NCBI GenBank assembly: GCA_027489535.1
Contig: JAIXZO010000022.1
Coordinates: 372,001 to 436,000 of the forward strand
DNA from: Hyphomicrobiales bacterium
Lineage (GTDB): Bacteria; Pseudomonadota; Alphaproteobacteria; Rhizobiales; Beijerinckiaceae
Length of the DNA: 64,000 nucleotides
Direction: 5' to 3'
The notes beneath the pieces were generated by a model. That model did not search any database and had not been told where the DNA came from. It was given only the letters and a program-made list of their open reading frames with translations. This document shows positions 35,035 through 46,511 of the stretch, piece by piece (the first letter of the stretch is position 1; each line of letters opens with the position of its first letter). The position numbers and the translations under genes were made by a program.

Positions 35035-35067
35035 AAAAAGCTTCGGGCGAGCCTTGCGGCCCGCCCG
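35035..35067 (-). terminator. Intrinsic terminator after ftsH
   Basis: On the minus strand the stem CGGGCG/CGCCCG (loop about 12 bases) is followed by AAGCTTTTTCGG with a five-T run. It lies 31 bases after the ftsH stop and separates ftsH from the acyltransferase genes. Confidence 0.75.
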
Positions 35068-35098
35068 ATGAACAAATCGAAGGAGGAGACCTGCCGCC

Positions 35099-37021
<1,923 letters not shown>

Positions 37022-37163
37022 GGACCGATCGATCGCCTCAATGGGGACCTCGACCTCCGGGACGGGGTCGTCGGTCGCGTTGCATGATGTCAATGTAGGT
37101 TCGCCGGGGGGGCTTGCCAAGGGAACGATGACCCCGGCGTACAGTCGCAGGGTGCGTGAACCG

Positions 37164-38213
37164 TTAATTCGGGTCGCCGCCGCGTGAGGAATCCACGATT
37201 TTACGTCGCGGATCATCTTCGGGGAAAACCGTGACCACGCCTTTGCGGTCCATGCGAATGAGCGCTCCCGCCAAAGTCCGGCCGCATGTCGCCCCTGAAA
37301 GCCGCGCCCGGACCAAGGCTTCGGCGGCGGCTTCCAACCGCTCCAAACGCATTTCACGGGCCGGAGCCGCGCGCTCGACCGCGCGCGCCAGAAGGCGGAT
37401 CAGCAATTCCGCCGGAAGATCGAAAAGGCCCGGAGCGAAGCTCGTGCGGCCCGCATCGACCGCGGCGGTGTCCCGCTCGGCGGCGAGCGCGGCGGCTTCC
37501 AACGCATCATCGGCGCGCGCGGCACGGGCGGCGAGGCGTGCGAGACGCGTCGCGTCGAGCCCCTCCGCCGCCAATGCCGCCTCGGCCGCGCGCCACCGGG
37601 CCCGCGAATATCGCGCGTCGCGATTGGAAGGATCCTCGAAAAACGGCAGTCCGGCCGCCTTTGCCGTGGCGACGAGCCGGGCCTTGGGCACGGAAAGGAA
37701 GGGCCGCAGCCATGCGACGCCCGCGTATCGCGTCGTCGGCCGGATGCCCGCCAAGCCCGCGATGCCGCTGCCGGCGGCGAGGCGCATCAGGACCGTCTCG
37801 GCCTGATCGTTGTGGTGATGCGCCGTGACCACGGCCTCCGCGCCGATGGCAGCAGCGTGCCTCGCCAGAAGGTCGCGGCGGGCGCGGCGGGCGGCATCCT
37901 GCACGCCCGTCGCGGGTTTCGGGCCGGACCAGAGCAAGACGGCATGCTCCAGCCCGAGCTTTCGGGCGGCGTCGCCGACGGCGGAGGCTTCGGCCGCAGA
38001 TTCGGGCCGCAGGGCGTGGTCCACGGTGGCGACGAAAGGTGCCGGAATGCCGACGGCAGCCGCGTGGGTCGCCGCGCAATGCATCAAGGCCATGGAGTCG
38101 GGTCCGCCGGAGACGGCGAGCAGAACGCGACGACCGTCGAGCGCGCCCAACAGGTCCCGGACCTCGGCGGCGTCGAGGGGAAGCGCGTCGGCCCGCGGGT
38201 CTCGCGTCAGCAT
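37164..38213 (-). CDS. tilS: tRNA(Ile)-lysidine synthetase TilS (349 aa)
   Basis: It attaches lysine to C34 of tRNA-Ile(CAU) so that it reads AUA. The N-terminal PP-loop [18 protein letters not shown] (about residues 32-50) and [19 protein letters not shown] are the ATP-pyrophosphatase and substrate motifs. A C-terminal substrate-binding domain is short and poorly conserved, as in other alphaproteobacteria. It overlaps cpoB by 7 bases and is followed by ftsH, the conserved order. Confidence 0.94.
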   Translation of the reverse strand: MLTRDPRADALPLDAAEVRDLLGALDGRRVLLAVSGGPDSMALMHCAATHAAAVGIPAPFVATVDHALRPESAAEASAVGDAARKLGLEHAVLLWSGPKPATGVQDAARRARRDLLARHAAAIGAEAVVTAHHHNDQAETVLMRLAAGSGIAGLAGIRPTTRYAGVAWLRPFLSVPKARLVATAKAAGLPFFEDPSNRDARYSRARWRAAEAALAAEGLDATRLARLAARAARADDALEAAALAAERDTAAVDAGRTSFAPGLFDLPAELLIRLLARAVERAAPAREMRLERLEAAAEALVRARLSGATCGRTLAGALIRMDRKGVVTVFPEDDPRRKIVDSSRGGDPN

Positions 38214-39214
38214 CCCGTGCGCTTCGACTCCCGATCCACCGTCGCCTTGAGCCCCGGCGATGCGCCCGGATAACGCCGACCGACTTCCGCCAGCGTGCCG
38301 CAGGCCTGATCCTTCTGGTTCAGGCCCTTCAGCGACAGCGCGAGCTTGTAGAGCGCCTCCGGCGCGATCTGCGCGTTGGGGAAGGACTGGTAGATCTTGA
38401 GATATTGCTCGGCCGCGTCCGCATGCATGTTGCGACGCAGATAGGTTTCACCGAGCTGGAAGGTGGCGTTCGGGGCGTTCACGTCCTTTGGATGGGACTG
38501 CAGGAACGACCGGAACGCCATCTCCGCTTCAGGCCAGCGCCGAGCTTGAACGAGGGCGTAAGCCTCTTCGAACTCCTCGATTGGGGTCTTCGGCTGCATG
38601 ATCGCGGCGACCGGCGGCGGTGCGGCCACGGGAGCGGACGCGGCGGGCGTGGAATCCTGCAGCGCGCCCTGCGGCATCGCGGGCGGAGCGGAAGGCACGC
38701 CGCGGCCGGCGGCGGAGAGATCGAGCGGCCCTCCCGCACGCGGCGGGGGATCCTGATCCGGAAGCATAATCGCGGCGGCCGTTCCCGCCGAGCCGACGAC
38801 GACGCCGCCGGGAGTGGGCGGCGTGCTGCCGAGCGGACGCGGCGCACCGGGTGCGGTCGGATCGGCGGAGGGATCGAACACGTCGCTGCGCTTTTGCGGC
38901 TGCTGCCCGGCGGGCGGGGGCGGCGGCGGAGCGGGCGTACGCGGCGCGGCCGTTGACGGAGCCGGTCCCGGTGCGGGGGCCTTGCCCGGCGCGGCGTCCT
39001 GGAAGCGGAATTCGACGTCCTTCTGAAATTTGAGCAGTTGGTCCTGAAGGCGGCGATTCTCGAATTGCAGTTGCTCGATCTGGCCCGACATCTGTCGCAA
39101 CTGGCCTTCGAGACGGTTCACGCGGACCAGAAGTTCGGCCGAATCCTGCGCTTGCGCGAAGGATGGCGCGACCAATACGAAGGCCGCCAAAAGGGCTCGA
39201 CGAAGACGCGTCAT
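38207..39214 (-). CDS. cpoB: Tol-Pal cell division coordinator CpoB/YbgF (335 aa)
   Basis: A periplasmic protein that links Tol-Pal work to peptidoglycan synthesis at division. ATG 39214 (MTRLRRALLAAFVLV) gives a clear signal peptide ending APSFAQAQ. A coiled coil follows (LVRVNRLEGQLRQMSGQIEQ), then a Pro/Ala-rich linker of over 100 residues, and a C-terminal TPR domain (YALVQARRWPEAEMAFRSFL and AEQYLKIYQSFPNAQIAPEA). It lies between pal and tilS in the same direction. Confidence 0.92.
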   Translation of the reverse strand: MTRLRRALLAAFVLVAPSFAQAQDSAELLVRVNRLEGQLRQMSGQIEQLQFENRRLQDQLLKFQKDVEFRFQDAAPGKAPAPGPAPSTAAPRTPAPPPPPPAGQQPQKRSDVFDPSADPTAPGAPRPLGSTPPTPGGVVVGSAGTAAAIMLPDQDPPPRAGGPLDLSAAGRGVPSAPPAMPQGALQDSTPAASAPVAAPPPVAAIMQPKTPIEEFEEAYALVQARRWPEAEMAFRSFLQSHPKDVNAPNATFQLGETYLRRNMHADAAEQYLKIYQSFPNAQIAPEALYKLALSLKGLNQKDQACGTLAEVGRRYPGASPGLKATVDRESKRTGC

Positions 39215-39325
39215 GGGTGTTCCGAAGCTGATGATTTGGCCTTCTCGCTTAGCATGAGCCGGGCGGCGGGCCAAAACATGGCAAACGGAGACCGTTCACG
39301 CGTTCGCAAAAGACGTAGCGCAACG

Positions 39326-39350
39326 AAAAACGGCGCCCGCAGGCGCCGTT
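39326..39350 (-). terminator. Intrinsic terminator after pal
   Basis: On the minus strand AACGGCGCC-TGCG-GGCGCCG is followed by TTTTTCG. It lies 21 bases after the pal stop, so cpoB downstream is either transcribed by readthrough or from its own promoter. Confidence 0.82.
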
Positions 39351-39370
39351 TCAGAGTTGTTTCGATGCGA

Positions 39371-39895
39371 TCAGACGCCGGGCTGACCGCCGAGCACGGT
39401 GACGCCGCGGCGGTTCTGCGACCAGCAGGAGATGTCGTCGCACACCGCCACCGGGCGCTCCTTGCCGAAGGAGATCGTCTTGATGCGGGTCGCGGCCACG
39501 CCCTTGGAGGCGAGGTAGTCGCGCACCGTCTGGGCGCGACGCGCGCCGAGCGCGAAATTGTATTCGCGGGTACCGCGCTCGTCGGCATGACCTTCGACCG
39601 TGATGGCGTATCCGGGATACTGGGCCAGCCACGAGGCCTGCTTGTCGAGCACCGAGACCGAAGTCGGCGTGAGGTCCGACGAATCGGTTTCGAAGAACAC
39701 GCGGTCGCCGACATTGACGACGAAGTCCTGCGTGCTGCCCGGGGTCCCCGCCCCGCCGGCACCGAAGCCGGAGCCCGCGCCGAAGCCGGCCGCGCCCGTA
39801 CCGTCCGTCGCCTTGTCGGACGAACAGGCGCCCAAGGCCAGAGCCGCGGTCAACACGGCCGCCAAGCGCACCGCACGGAAATTCGAAAGCGTCAT
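39371..39895 (-). CDS. pal: Peptidoglycan-associated lipoprotein Pal (174 aa)
   Basis: An outer-membrane lipoprotein binding peptidoglycan and TolB. ATG 39895 gives the lipoprotein signal VLTAALALGACSSDK; a Gly-rich linker and an OmpA-like domain follow (VFFETDSSDLTPTSVSVLDK, ITVEGHADERGTREYNFALG, RRAQTVRDYLASKG). Size is normal. tolB, its usual upstream neighbour, is not adjacent but at 62.9 kb on the other strand. A CtrA-like box lies 112-127 bases upstream. Confidence 0.96.
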   Translation of the reverse strand: MTLSNFRAVRLAAVLTAALALGACSSDKATDGTGAAGFGAGSGFGAGGAGTPGSTQDFVVNVGDRVFFETDSSDLTPTSVSVLDKQASWLAQYPGYAITVEGHADERGTREYNFALGARRAQTVRDYLASKGVAATRIKTISFGKERPVAVCDDISCWSQNRRGVTVLGGQPGV

Positions 39896-40006
39896 GTCCT
39901 CACTCCTTCCGATCTCGTCGCCGGCAGCGCCGCGCCGAATCGAAGGCCCGCCGAATCGAAGGCCCGGGCCGTTTCCGCATACATCCATGAGATGCAGCGC
40001 CCGTGG

Positions 40007-40022
40007 TTAACGAAGAGTGAAC
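40007..40022. promoter_or_regulatory. Candidate CtrA box upstream of pal
   Basis: TTAA-N7-TGAAC at 40007-40022 differs by one base from the CtrA consensus TTAA-N7-TTAAC. It lies about 112-127 bases before the pal ATG. The chance of such a near-match in GC-rich DNA is modest, so it is a candidate only. Confidence 0.4.
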
Positions 40023-40082
40023 GGGTCAAGAAAAAGGGGGGCGACAGCCCCCCTTGTCGTCACGATGCGAACCGCAGGCGGC

Positions 40083-40793
40083 TCACTCGTCGTCCGTCTT
40101 GAGCTGCTTGAGCTTGGCGAAGACGGAGTCGACGTCGATCTTGGTCTCGCGCTCCTCGCGCGGCGCCGGGGCGTTGAAATCCTCGAAGGGATTGGACGGG
40201 GCGCGCGGTGCGGTGGTCACTTCGGCCGGAAGCAGCGTCTGTCCGGCGTCTTCGGCGACCAACGGACGATCCTTGGCCGAGCGGGCGACTTCGAAGTCGA
40301 GGTCGATCTGCGAGCACAGGCCGAGCGTGACCGGGTCCATCGGCGCGAGAGACGCCGAGTTCCAATGGCTGCGGTCGCGGATCTGGTCGATCGTCGTCTT
40401 GGTGGTGCCGACGAGACGCATGATCTGCGCGTCCTTGAGCTCCGGATGATTGCGCAGCAGCCACAAAATCGCGTTCGGCCGATCCTGGCGACGCGAGAGC
40501 GGCGTGTAGCGCGGGCCCTTGCGGCGCTTCACCTCGGGCAGGCGGACCTGCGACACCGACAGCTTGAGGCGATGATTGGCGTCGCCCTCGGCCGTTTCGA
40601 TCTCCTCGCGGGTGAGCTGACCCGACGACAGCGGATCCATGCCCTTGATGCCCGCGGCGACTTCGCCGTCGGCGATGCCCTTGACCTCGAGGGGATGCAG
40701 TTTGCAGAAGTCGGCGATCTGCTCGAAGGTCAGCGCGGTATTGTCGACCAGCCACACGGCGGTCGCCTTCGGCATCAGCGGACCATTGCTCAT
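40083..40793 (-). CDS. trcR: Cell-cycle transcriptional regulator TrcR family, DUF1013 (236 aa)
   Basis: A DNA-binding regulator conserved in alphaproteobacteria. The sequence MPKATAVWLVDNTALTFEQI at the start and the helix-turn-helix QIMRLVGTTKTTIDQIRDRS in the middle are typical of DUF1013/TrcR, as is the stretch RRQDRPNAILWLLRNHPELK. ATG 40793 gives the family length; the longer frame upstream is not coding. The C-terminus is acidic and disordered. Confidence 0.88.
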   Translation of the reverse strand: MSNGPLMPKATAVWLVDNTALTFEQIADFCKLHPLEVKGIADGEVAAGIKGMDPLSSGQLTREEIETAEGDANHRLKLSVSQVRLPEVKRRKGPRYTPLSRRQDRPNAILWLLRNHPELKDAQIMRLVGTTKTTIDQIRDRSHWNSASLAPMDPVTLGLCSQIDLDFEVARSAKDRPLVAEDAGQTLLPAEVTTAPRAPSNPFEDFNAPAPREERETKIDVDSVFAKLKQLKTDDE

Positions 40794-41059
40794 GACCAGA
40801 TTCTCCTGACGGGCCCCGTCTCGATGGACGAAGGCAAAGGGCGTCCGCGCGCTCCGACCCGCTTCACCGGCCGGAGAACCCGAGATCGCCTGAGCATTAC
40901 GGGAATGCGACCTATATAGGCGCGTCGCGGCGAGGACGCAATCGAGCTCCTCGGCCCATTTCCAAAGACGGGAAACGACCGCTCGGGCGCGACGTCCCGG
41001 CGCTTGAGCGCGCGCGCCGGGCGCGGCATGGTCGTCGCGAAACTTCGGAGACGCGCGCC

Positions 41060-41257
41060 ATGGCCGTAAACCCGTTCGACGATATGCCCCGCCCCGCGCC
41101 CAAGGCGCATGAACTCGGACAGGACCTCTCCGCCCTCTCCCTGCACGAATTGGACGAACGCATAGCGTTGCTGAAGGCCGAAATCGACCGATTGGAAGCG
41201 GCACGTACGGCCAAGGAAGCCTCGCGTCGGGCGGCGGACGGCGCATTCAATCTGTGA
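41060..41257 (+). CDS. DUF1192 family small protein (65 aa)
   Basis: A short alphaproteobacterial protein with a conserved core (LSALSLHELDERIALLKAEI) forming one coiled-coil helix, preceded by NPFDDMPRP. Function unknown. It often lies near rcdA-like genes, as it does here. Confidence 0.85.
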   Translation: MAVNPFDDMPRPAPKAHELGQDLSALSLHELDERIALLKAEIDRLEAARTAKEASRRAADGAFNL

Positions 41258-41380
41258 GACCGCGCGCGGCGGACGCTGCCCGCGAGGCTCCTGTTCGAAA
41301 CCGGTTAACCCTAACCGTTCACGACTGAGGCGCGGCCGCGATTTCGCCGTTAGTGTGCCCCTCATCGATCGGGGGAGCAC

Positions 41381-41917
41381 ATGGCCGAAGCGGCGGATAC
41401 GAATCGGACGGATACGGGAGCTGCGGTTCCCTTCACGCGTCCGTTCGTGCATTCGCCCGGCTTCCGCGACCTGTTCCGCGAAGGCATGGACCTCGTGGAA
41501 GAGGCTGCGGCCTATCTCGACGGCGAAGGCCGCGACCATGCCCGCTTCTTGCCGCGCGACGTCGCCCTCGCCTACTCCACCGAAAGCATGCGCCTGACGA
41601 CGCGGCTGATGCAGCTTGCATCATGGCTGCTGGTCCATCGCGCGCTTTCCACCGGCGAGATGACGACCGACGAAGCGGAACAACAGCGCTCGCGCATCCG
41701 CTTCAGCCGCCAGAACGGCTCGACCGCCGAGGACATCTTCGAGCGTCTGCCGGAAAGATTGCGGACCTTGGTGGCCCGCTCGCTGCGCCTGCAGGACCGC
41801 GTGCGCCGTCTCGACGCCGCCGCCGAGCCCGATCCGGCCCCGGCCGCACCGGTCCGCAACCCGGTCGCCGTGCAGCAATTGCTGCTGCGCGCCGTCTTCG
41901 AGACCGACCCTCGCTGA
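41381..41917 (+). CDS. rcdA: DUF1465 protein, RcdA family (178 aa)
   Basis: In Caulobacter, RcdA delivers the cell-cycle regulator CtrA and other proteins to the ClpXP protease with CpdR and PopA. The family core is visible: FREGMDLVEEAAAYLDGEGR, then YSTESMRLTTRLMQLASWLL and VHRALSTGEMTTDEAEQQRS, a three-helix bundle. The C-terminus is Pro/Ala-rich. Whether it works exactly as in Caulobacter is inferred. A TTAACC half-site, part of a CtrA box, lies 71-76 bases upstream at 41305-41310, without a proper second half. Confidence 0.85.
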   Translation: MAEAADTNRTDTGAAVPFTRPFVHSPGFRDLFREGMDLVEEAAAYLDGEGRDHARFLPRDVALAYSTESMRLTTRLMQLASWLLVHRALSTGEMTTDEAEQQRSRIRFSRQNGSTAEDIFERLPERLRTLVARSLRLQDRVRRLDAAAEPDPAPAAPVRNPVAVQQLLLRAVFETDPR

Positions 41918-41940
41918 GCAGACCGATGTTTTGAAGTTCG

Positions 41941-41970
41941 AGCCCCGGCTTCTACCGGGGCTTTTTCTTT
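41941..41970 (+). terminator. Intrinsic terminator after rcdA
   Basis: The stem AGCCCCGG-CTTCTA-CCGGGGCT is followed by TTTTTCTTT. It lies 24 bases after the rcdA stop. Confidence 0.92.
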
Positions 41971-41999
41971 GGCGCCGGGCCGAAGGACGATGCGGCAAC

Positions 42000-42030
42000 G
42001 AAAAAGGCCCCGACGAGCGGGGCCTTTTCG
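42000..42030 (-). terminator. Intrinsic terminator after rpmE
   Basis: On the minus strand AAAAGGCCCCG-CTCGT-CGGGGCC ends in TTTTTCG. The stem is symmetrical and could work in both directions. It lies 26 bases beyond the rpmE stop. Confidence 0.88.
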
Positions 42031-42055
42031 AAAAACGTCCGTAGGCGTCGCTTCG

Positions 42056-42286
42056 TTACTTCTTGCCGAGGCCGAAGCTCTCGAACTTCTTGTTGAAGCG
42101 CGAAACGCGGCCGCCGCGGTCGAGCATCTGCTGCGAACCGCCGGTCCAAGCCGGGTGCGAGTTGGGATCGATGTCGAGCTGCATCGAATCGCCTTCCTTG
42201 CCCCAGGTCGAGCGGGTCGTGAACTCGCTGCCGTCGGTCATGACGACCTTGATGGCATGGTAGTCGGGATGAATTTCGGCCTTCAT
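42056..42286 (-). CDS. rpmE: Ribosomal protein L31 (76 aa)
   Basis: A large ribosomal subunit protein. The sequence [20 protein letters not shown] and the C-terminal [15 protein letters not shown] are typical. It is the form without the CxxC zinc motif, as is common in alphaproteobacteria. The longer open frame on this strand is a shadow of the ABC gene. Confidence 0.97.
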   Translation of the reverse strand: MKAEIHPDYHAIKVVMTDGSEFTTRSTWGKEGDSMQLDIDPNSHPAWTGGSQQMLDRGGRVSRFNKKFESFGLGKK

Positions 42287-42421
42287 GATGGGATCCTCGC
42301 CGGCCGCGCGACCGGCCCATAGACGGACATTGTTTCGAAGTCGCGGCTCTATATCGCAGGCGCGCCCTCGGCACAAGGCGGTGCCGGCGGGTGGACAAGT
42401 CGCGGACGACGCGCGAAGAGC

Positions 42422-44242
42422 ATGAGCATGACGATCGCCGACGCCGCTCCGACCTCTCCGGAGGCCCGCGCACCGCGGACCTCCCTCAAGGCGCTGCTCC
42501 CGCTGCTGCCCTTCGCGCTGCGCTACAAGGGCCGCATCGCGGCGGCGCTCCTCGCCTTGGCGGCGGCCTCGGGGGCGACGCTCGTCATCCCCGTCGCCGT
42601 CCGGCGCATGATCGACTACGGCTTCTCCGCCGAGGGCGCGGAGCTGATCGACCGCTATTTCCTCGTGATGATCGGCGTCGTGGCGGTGCTCTCGGTCGCG
42701 AGCGCGGGGCGCTACTATCTCGTGATGACGCTGGGCGAACGGGTCGTCGCCGACGTCCGCACGGCCGTGTTCCGGCATCTGACGCGCCTCGACGCCTCCT
42801 TCTACGACACGACGCGCTCGGGCGAGATCGTCTCGCGGCTCACGGCCGACACCACGCAGATCAAATCGGCATTCGGGGCAAGCGCCTCCGTGGCCCTGCG
42901 CAATTTCGTGCTGTTCCTCGGCGCGACGGCGATGATGATCGTAACGAGCCCGGAATTGTCGGTGCTCGTTCTCCTCGCCATTCCCTTCATCGTGTTGCCG
43001 CTGGTGTTTTCCGGCCGGTCCGTGCGCAAGCGCTCCCGCGAGGCGCAGGACAGGCTCGCCGACGCATCCGCTTATGCGACCGAGGCGATCGGCGCGATGC
43101 GCGTGACGCAGGCCTTCGTCGCGGAGAATTCGGCCGTGGGCCGCTTCCGGGAGGCGGTCGAGGACGCCTATGCCACGGCCCGCGACGCCACGGGCGCGCG
43201 GTCCGTGCTGACCTCCGTCGCGATCTTCATGATCTTCTCCAGCGTGGTCGGCGTGCTGTGGTACGGCGCGCAGGACGTCTTGGCCGGGCGGTTGAGCGGC
43301 GGGCGGCTGTCGCAATTCGTGCTCTACGCCGTGTTTGCGGCGGGCGCGCTGGGCGAGCTCTCGCAGGTGTGGGGCGAAATCAGCTCCGCGGCAGGGGCCG
43401 CAGGCCGCTTGGCCGACATCCTCGCCATATCGCCCAAGATCGCCGCCCCCGACCGCTCGCGCCCCCTCCCCGTGCCGCCGCACGCCACGCTGGCGCTGGA
43501 GCACGTGCGCTTCGCCTATCCGAGCCGACCGGACGAGCCCGTGCTCGACGGCGTGAGCCTCGCCATCGCGCGCGGCGAGCGCGTCGCCATCGTCGGGCCC
43601 TCGGGCGCCGGCAAGAGCACGGTGATGCAGCTTCTGCTGCGCTTCTACGACCCGTCCTCCGGCATCGTCCGCATCGACGGCGTGCCGGCGACCGAGGCCG
43701 ACCCCGCCGAGATCCGCCGCCGCATCGCCTATGTGCCGCAGGACCCGGTGATCTTCGCCGCCACCATCGCGGAAAACATCCGCTTCGGCCGCCCCGACGC
43801 GACGGACGCCGAGATGCGCGAGGCGGCGCGCCTCGCCGCTGTGGACCGCTTCGTGAGCCAGTGGACGGAAGGCTACGACACCAAGATCGGCGAGCGCGGC
43901 GTGACCCTGTCCGGCGGCCAACGCCAACGCATCGCCATCGCCCGCGCGCTGCTCAAGGACGCGCCGATCCTGCTGCTCGACGAAGCGACGTCCTCGCTCG
44001 ACGCGGAAAGCGAGACGCTGGTGCAGGAGGCGCTCGACCTGCTGATGCAGGGCCGCACCACGCTGGTGATCGCGCATCGCCTCGCGACGGTGCTGGCCTC
44101 CGACCGCATCCTCGTGGTCGAGAACGGCCGCATCGTGGAAGAAGGCACCCATGCCTCGCTGGTGGCGGAGGGCGGGCTTTATGCGCGGCTGGCGAACCTG
44201 CAGTTCGAGGCCGGTGCGGCGGCACTGGCTCCGGGCGAGTAG
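42422..44242 (+). CDS. ABC exporter, fused membrane and ATPase domains (606 aa)
   Basis: A half-transporter with six membrane helices (about residues 30-320) and an ATPase domain, active as a dimer. The ATPase has Walker [17 protein letters not shown], signature [20 protein letters not shown], Walker [16 protein letters not shown] and the His switch VIAHRLATV. Family resemblance is to MsbA/LmrA-type lipid or drug exporters. The substrate is unknown. It is divergent from rpmE with a 135-base gap, and a family 2 repeat follows. Confidence 0.94.
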   Translation: MSMTIADAAPTSPEARAPRTSLKALLPLLPFALRYKGRIAAALLALAAASGATLVIPVAVRRMIDYGFSAEGAELIDRYFLVMIGVVAVLSVASAGRYYLVMTLGERVVADVRTAVFRHLTRLDASFYDTTRSGEIVSRLTADTTQIKSAFGASASVALRNFVLFLGATAMMIVTSPELSVLVLLAIPFIVLPLVFSGRSVRKRSREAQDRLADASAYATEAIGAMRVTQAFVAENSAVGRFREAVEDAYATARDATGARSVLTSVAIFMIFSSVVGVLWYGAQDVLAGRLSGGRLSQFVLYAVFAAGALGELSQVWGEISSAAGAAGRLADILAISPKIAAPDRSRPLPVPPHATLALEHVRFAYPSRPDEPVLDGVSLAIARGERVAIVGPSGAGKSTVMQLLLRFYDPSSGIVRIDGVPATEADPAEIRRRIAYVPQDPVIFAATIAENIRFGRPDATDAEMREAARLAAVDRFVSQWTEGYDTKIGERGVTLSGGQRQRIAIARALLKDAPILLLDEATSSLDAESETLVQEALDLLMQGRTTLVIAHRLATVLASDRILVVENGRIVEEGTHASLVAEGGLYARLANLQFEAGAAALAPGE

Positions 44243-44277
44243 GTTCGAAAGAACCAAGGCGGAACTGCAATCCCTCT

Positions 44278-44392
44278 GGGTGAGGAGCGCGGCGACGCCG
44301 CGCGTCTCGAACCAACCCACTTCAATTGCCGAAAAACCTCGTGGTTCGAGACGGCGCTGTGCGCCTCCTCACCATGAGGTTTTTCATGTTCA
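44278..44392. repeat. Palindromic intergenic repeat, family 2, copy C (also terminator-like)
   Basis: A first arm (GGGTGAGGAGCGCGGC to GCGTCTCGAACCA) and a second arm (AAAAACCTCGTGGTTCGAG to CTCCTCACCATGAGGTTTTT) repeat the element at 27297-27405. AAAAACCTC and GAGGTTTTT give the second arm the form of a bidirectional intrinsic terminator between two convergent genes. Confidence 0.88.
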
Positions 44393-44450
44393 AGCCGGTC
44401 ATTACCGACGGCGCGCCCGTTGATGCGTCTGCCGATGCAGATCGGGCCTG

Positions 44451-45482
44451 TCAGCGTTCGGTGAGCTTCAGCTCGATACGCCTGTTGCGGCGGTTGGCTT
44501 CTTCGCCTTCGCCGAGTTCCAGCGGCTGGAATTCGCCGAAGCCGGCCGCCAGAAGGCGGTTCGGGGGGACGCCCTTTTCGACGAGCGCCTGCACCACGGC
44601 GATGGCGCGGGCGGCGGAGAGGTCCCAGTTGGTGCGGAATTGGCCGAAGCCGGACAGCGGACGGCGGTCGGTGTGGCCGTCGACGCGCAGGATCCACGCG
44701 ATGTCCGGCGGGATTTCGCGCTCCAGCGCGACGAGGGCGGGAACGAGCTTGTCGAGTTCGGCGCGACCGACCAGGGTGAGGTCCGCCCGGCCGGGGTCGA
44801 AGAACAATTCGGATTGGAACACGAAGCGGTCGCCGACGATGCGGATGTCGGGGCGGTTGCCGAGGATCTGCCGCAGCCTGCCGAAGAAGTCGGACCGGTA
44901 GCGGGCCAGTTCCTGCACCTTCTGGGCGAGAGCGACGTTGAGGCGCTGGCCGAGATCGGCGAGGCGCACCTGCGATTCGCGGTCCTTCGATTCGGAGGCT
45001 TCCAAGGCTTGCTCGAGCGCCGACAATTGACGGCGCAAGGCGGCGAGTTGGAGATTGAGCGCCTCGATCTGGCTCATGGCCTCGGAAGACAGCTTGCGCT
45101 CGGCCTCCAATTCACGCGAGAGCGCGCCGGCGCGCGCGCCCGCCGCGGCTCCGGCCGCCGCCTCTCCGCCGAGCAGGCCCTGCAGGCGGCTGCGCTCGGC
45201 CTCCGCCGTCTGCAGCGTTGCACCGAGGAGGTTGACGCGGTCTTCGAGCGAGCGACGGTTGGAGCGTTCCAAGGCGAGAAGATCGGTGAGCTCGGCCAGC
45301 TGCCGGTTGAGCCGCGACAGCACCGTGTCCTTGTCGGAGACCTGCTGCGACAGGAAGAATTGCGCCGTGACGAACACGGTGAGCAGGAAGACGATGGCGA
45401 GCACCAGCGTGGACAGCGCGTCGACGAAGCCCGGCCAATAATCGACGCCGGAACGGACGCGGCGACGCCGGACGATGCTCAT
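44451..45482 (-). CDS. MotB/OmpA-like peptidoglycan-binding membrane protein (343 aa)
   Basis: Probable stator partner of the MotA/TolQ-like protein. A single membrane helix near the N-terminus carries the proton-binding Asp (WPGFVDALSTLVLAIVFLL). A long coiled coil of about 170 residues follows (LNLQLAALRRQLSALEQALE), then a C-terminal OmpA-like domain with WILRVDGHTDRRPLSGFGQF and RAIAVVQALVEKGVPPNRLL. The coiled coil is longer than in flagellar MotB. It overlaps the channel gene by 4 bases (ATGA). It is not near flagellar genes. Confidence 0.88.
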   Translation of the reverse strand: MSIVRRRRVRSGVDYWPGFVDALSTLVLAIVFLLTVFVTAQFFLSQQVSDKDTVLSRLNRQLAELTDLLALERSNRRSLEDRVNLLGATLQTAEAERSRLQGLLGGEAAAGAAAGARAGALSRELEAERKLSSEAMSQIEALNLQLAALRRQLSALEQALEASESKDRESQVRLADLGQRLNVALAQKVQELARYRSDFFGRLRQILGNRPDIRIVGDRFVFQSELFFDPGRADLTLVGRAELDKLVPALVALEREIPPDIAWILRVDGHTDRRPLSGFGQFRTNWDLSAARAIAVVQALVEKGVPPNRLLAAGFGEFQPLELGEGEEANRRNRRIELKLTER

Positions 45483-46438
45483 CGCACCTCCAGACGGTCC
45501 TTGAGGCCGTCGATGAGGCGGCGCATGTCCTGCTCGCGGTCGGCTTGAGCCTCGACCCAGTCCCGCAGCATCTGCTGCTCGGAGCGCATGTGCTGGACGA
45601 GGGCGTGGATGCCCTCGGCCAAGCTCGCGACGGCCGTGCCGGTCGCCTGCCGTCCGCCGGCGTCGATCACCGCGCGCGACAGCCGCTCGATGAGGGCTTC
45701 GATGTCGGCGCCGTTGCCGTTCCCGGCCGGGAAGTCCTCGACCACGGCGGCAGACAGCCAATCCTCGAGCTCGTTGTAGAAGCGGTTCTGCGCTTGGCCG
45801 GCCTGAAGATCCAAGAAGCCGAGCACGAGCGAGCCCGCGAGTCCGAACAAGGACGAGGAAAACGAAATGCCCATGCCCGACAGCGGCGCGGCGAGGCCGG
45901 CCTTCAACTCGTCGAACAGCAGCGTGGCATCGCCGCCGGACTTCATGGAATTGATGACGTCGCCGACCGAGCCGACCGTTTCGAGCAAGCCCCAGAAGGT
46001 GCCGAGCAGGCCGAGAAACACCAGCAGGCCGGTCAGGTAGCGGCCGACCTCGCGCGATTCGTCCAAGCGGAGCCCGACGGAATCGAGCATGGAGCGCAAA
46101 GTGGCCGTCGACACGCCTTCGCGGCCGCGGCGGGCGGCGAAGATGCGGGCCACGGGCGCGAGCAGCGAGGGGTCCTGATCCTGCGTCTCGCCGCCTTGGA
46201 CGGCATTGACCCACCGAACCTCGCGAAACAGCCGCACGACCTCGCGGAACGCCAAGGCGATGCCGACGACGAGCACGCCGAGGATGAGGCCGTTGAGCCC
46301 GGGATTGGCCATGAACGCCCGCACGATCGGCTGGTGCAGGATGAAGGCGATGAAACCCGCCAGAACGACGAAGACCCCCATCCGCACGAGATGGATGCGG
46401 GGCGCCGTCATGGGCAGGGACATTGTGCGGCGCGCCAT
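45479..46438 (-). CDS. MotA/TolQ/ExbB-like proton channel subunit (319 aa)
   Basis: An inner-membrane protein that, with the MotB-like partner, should pass protons to do work on the envelope. Two N-terminal helices (MGVFVVLAGFIAFIL; GLILGVLVVGIALAFREV) precede the conserved channel pair YLTGLLVFLGLLGTFWGLLE and MGISFSSSLFGLAGSLVLGF. The C-terminal tail is a coiled coil. ATG 46438 has GAGGGA 4 bases upstream. The role could be in division, envelope stability or transport; nothing here decides. Confidence 0.87.
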   Translation of the reverse strand: MARRTMSLPMTAPRIHLVRMGVFVVLAGFIAFILHQPIVRAFMANPGLNGLILGVLVVGIALAFREVVRLFREVRWVNAVQGGETQDQDPSLLAPVARIFAARRGREGVSTATLRSMLDSVGLRLDESREVGRYLTGLLVFLGLLGTFWGLLETVGSVGDVINSMKSGGDATLLFDELKAGLAAPLSGMGISFSSSLFGLAGSLVLGFLDLQAGQAQNRFYNELEDWLSAAVVEDFPAGNGNGADIEALIERLSRAVIDAGGRQATGTAVASLAEGIHALVQHMRSEQQMLRDWVEAQADREQDMRRLIDGLKDRLEVR

Positions 46439-46511
46439 AGTCCCTCGCTGTACGCTTCGCATCGATGTTCTACGCTCGCCACGTGCGGATCAAGCCTGAA
46501 CCGAAGAGGGA

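Noticed and set aside
41305-41320. A possible CtrA box upstream of rcdA
   Set aside because: Only one TTAACC half-site is present; the second half does not fit at the N7 spacing.
42056-44320. A 754-codon minus-strand frame ending in rpmE
   Set aside because: Only the last 76 codons are rpmE; the rest mirrors the ABC exporter.
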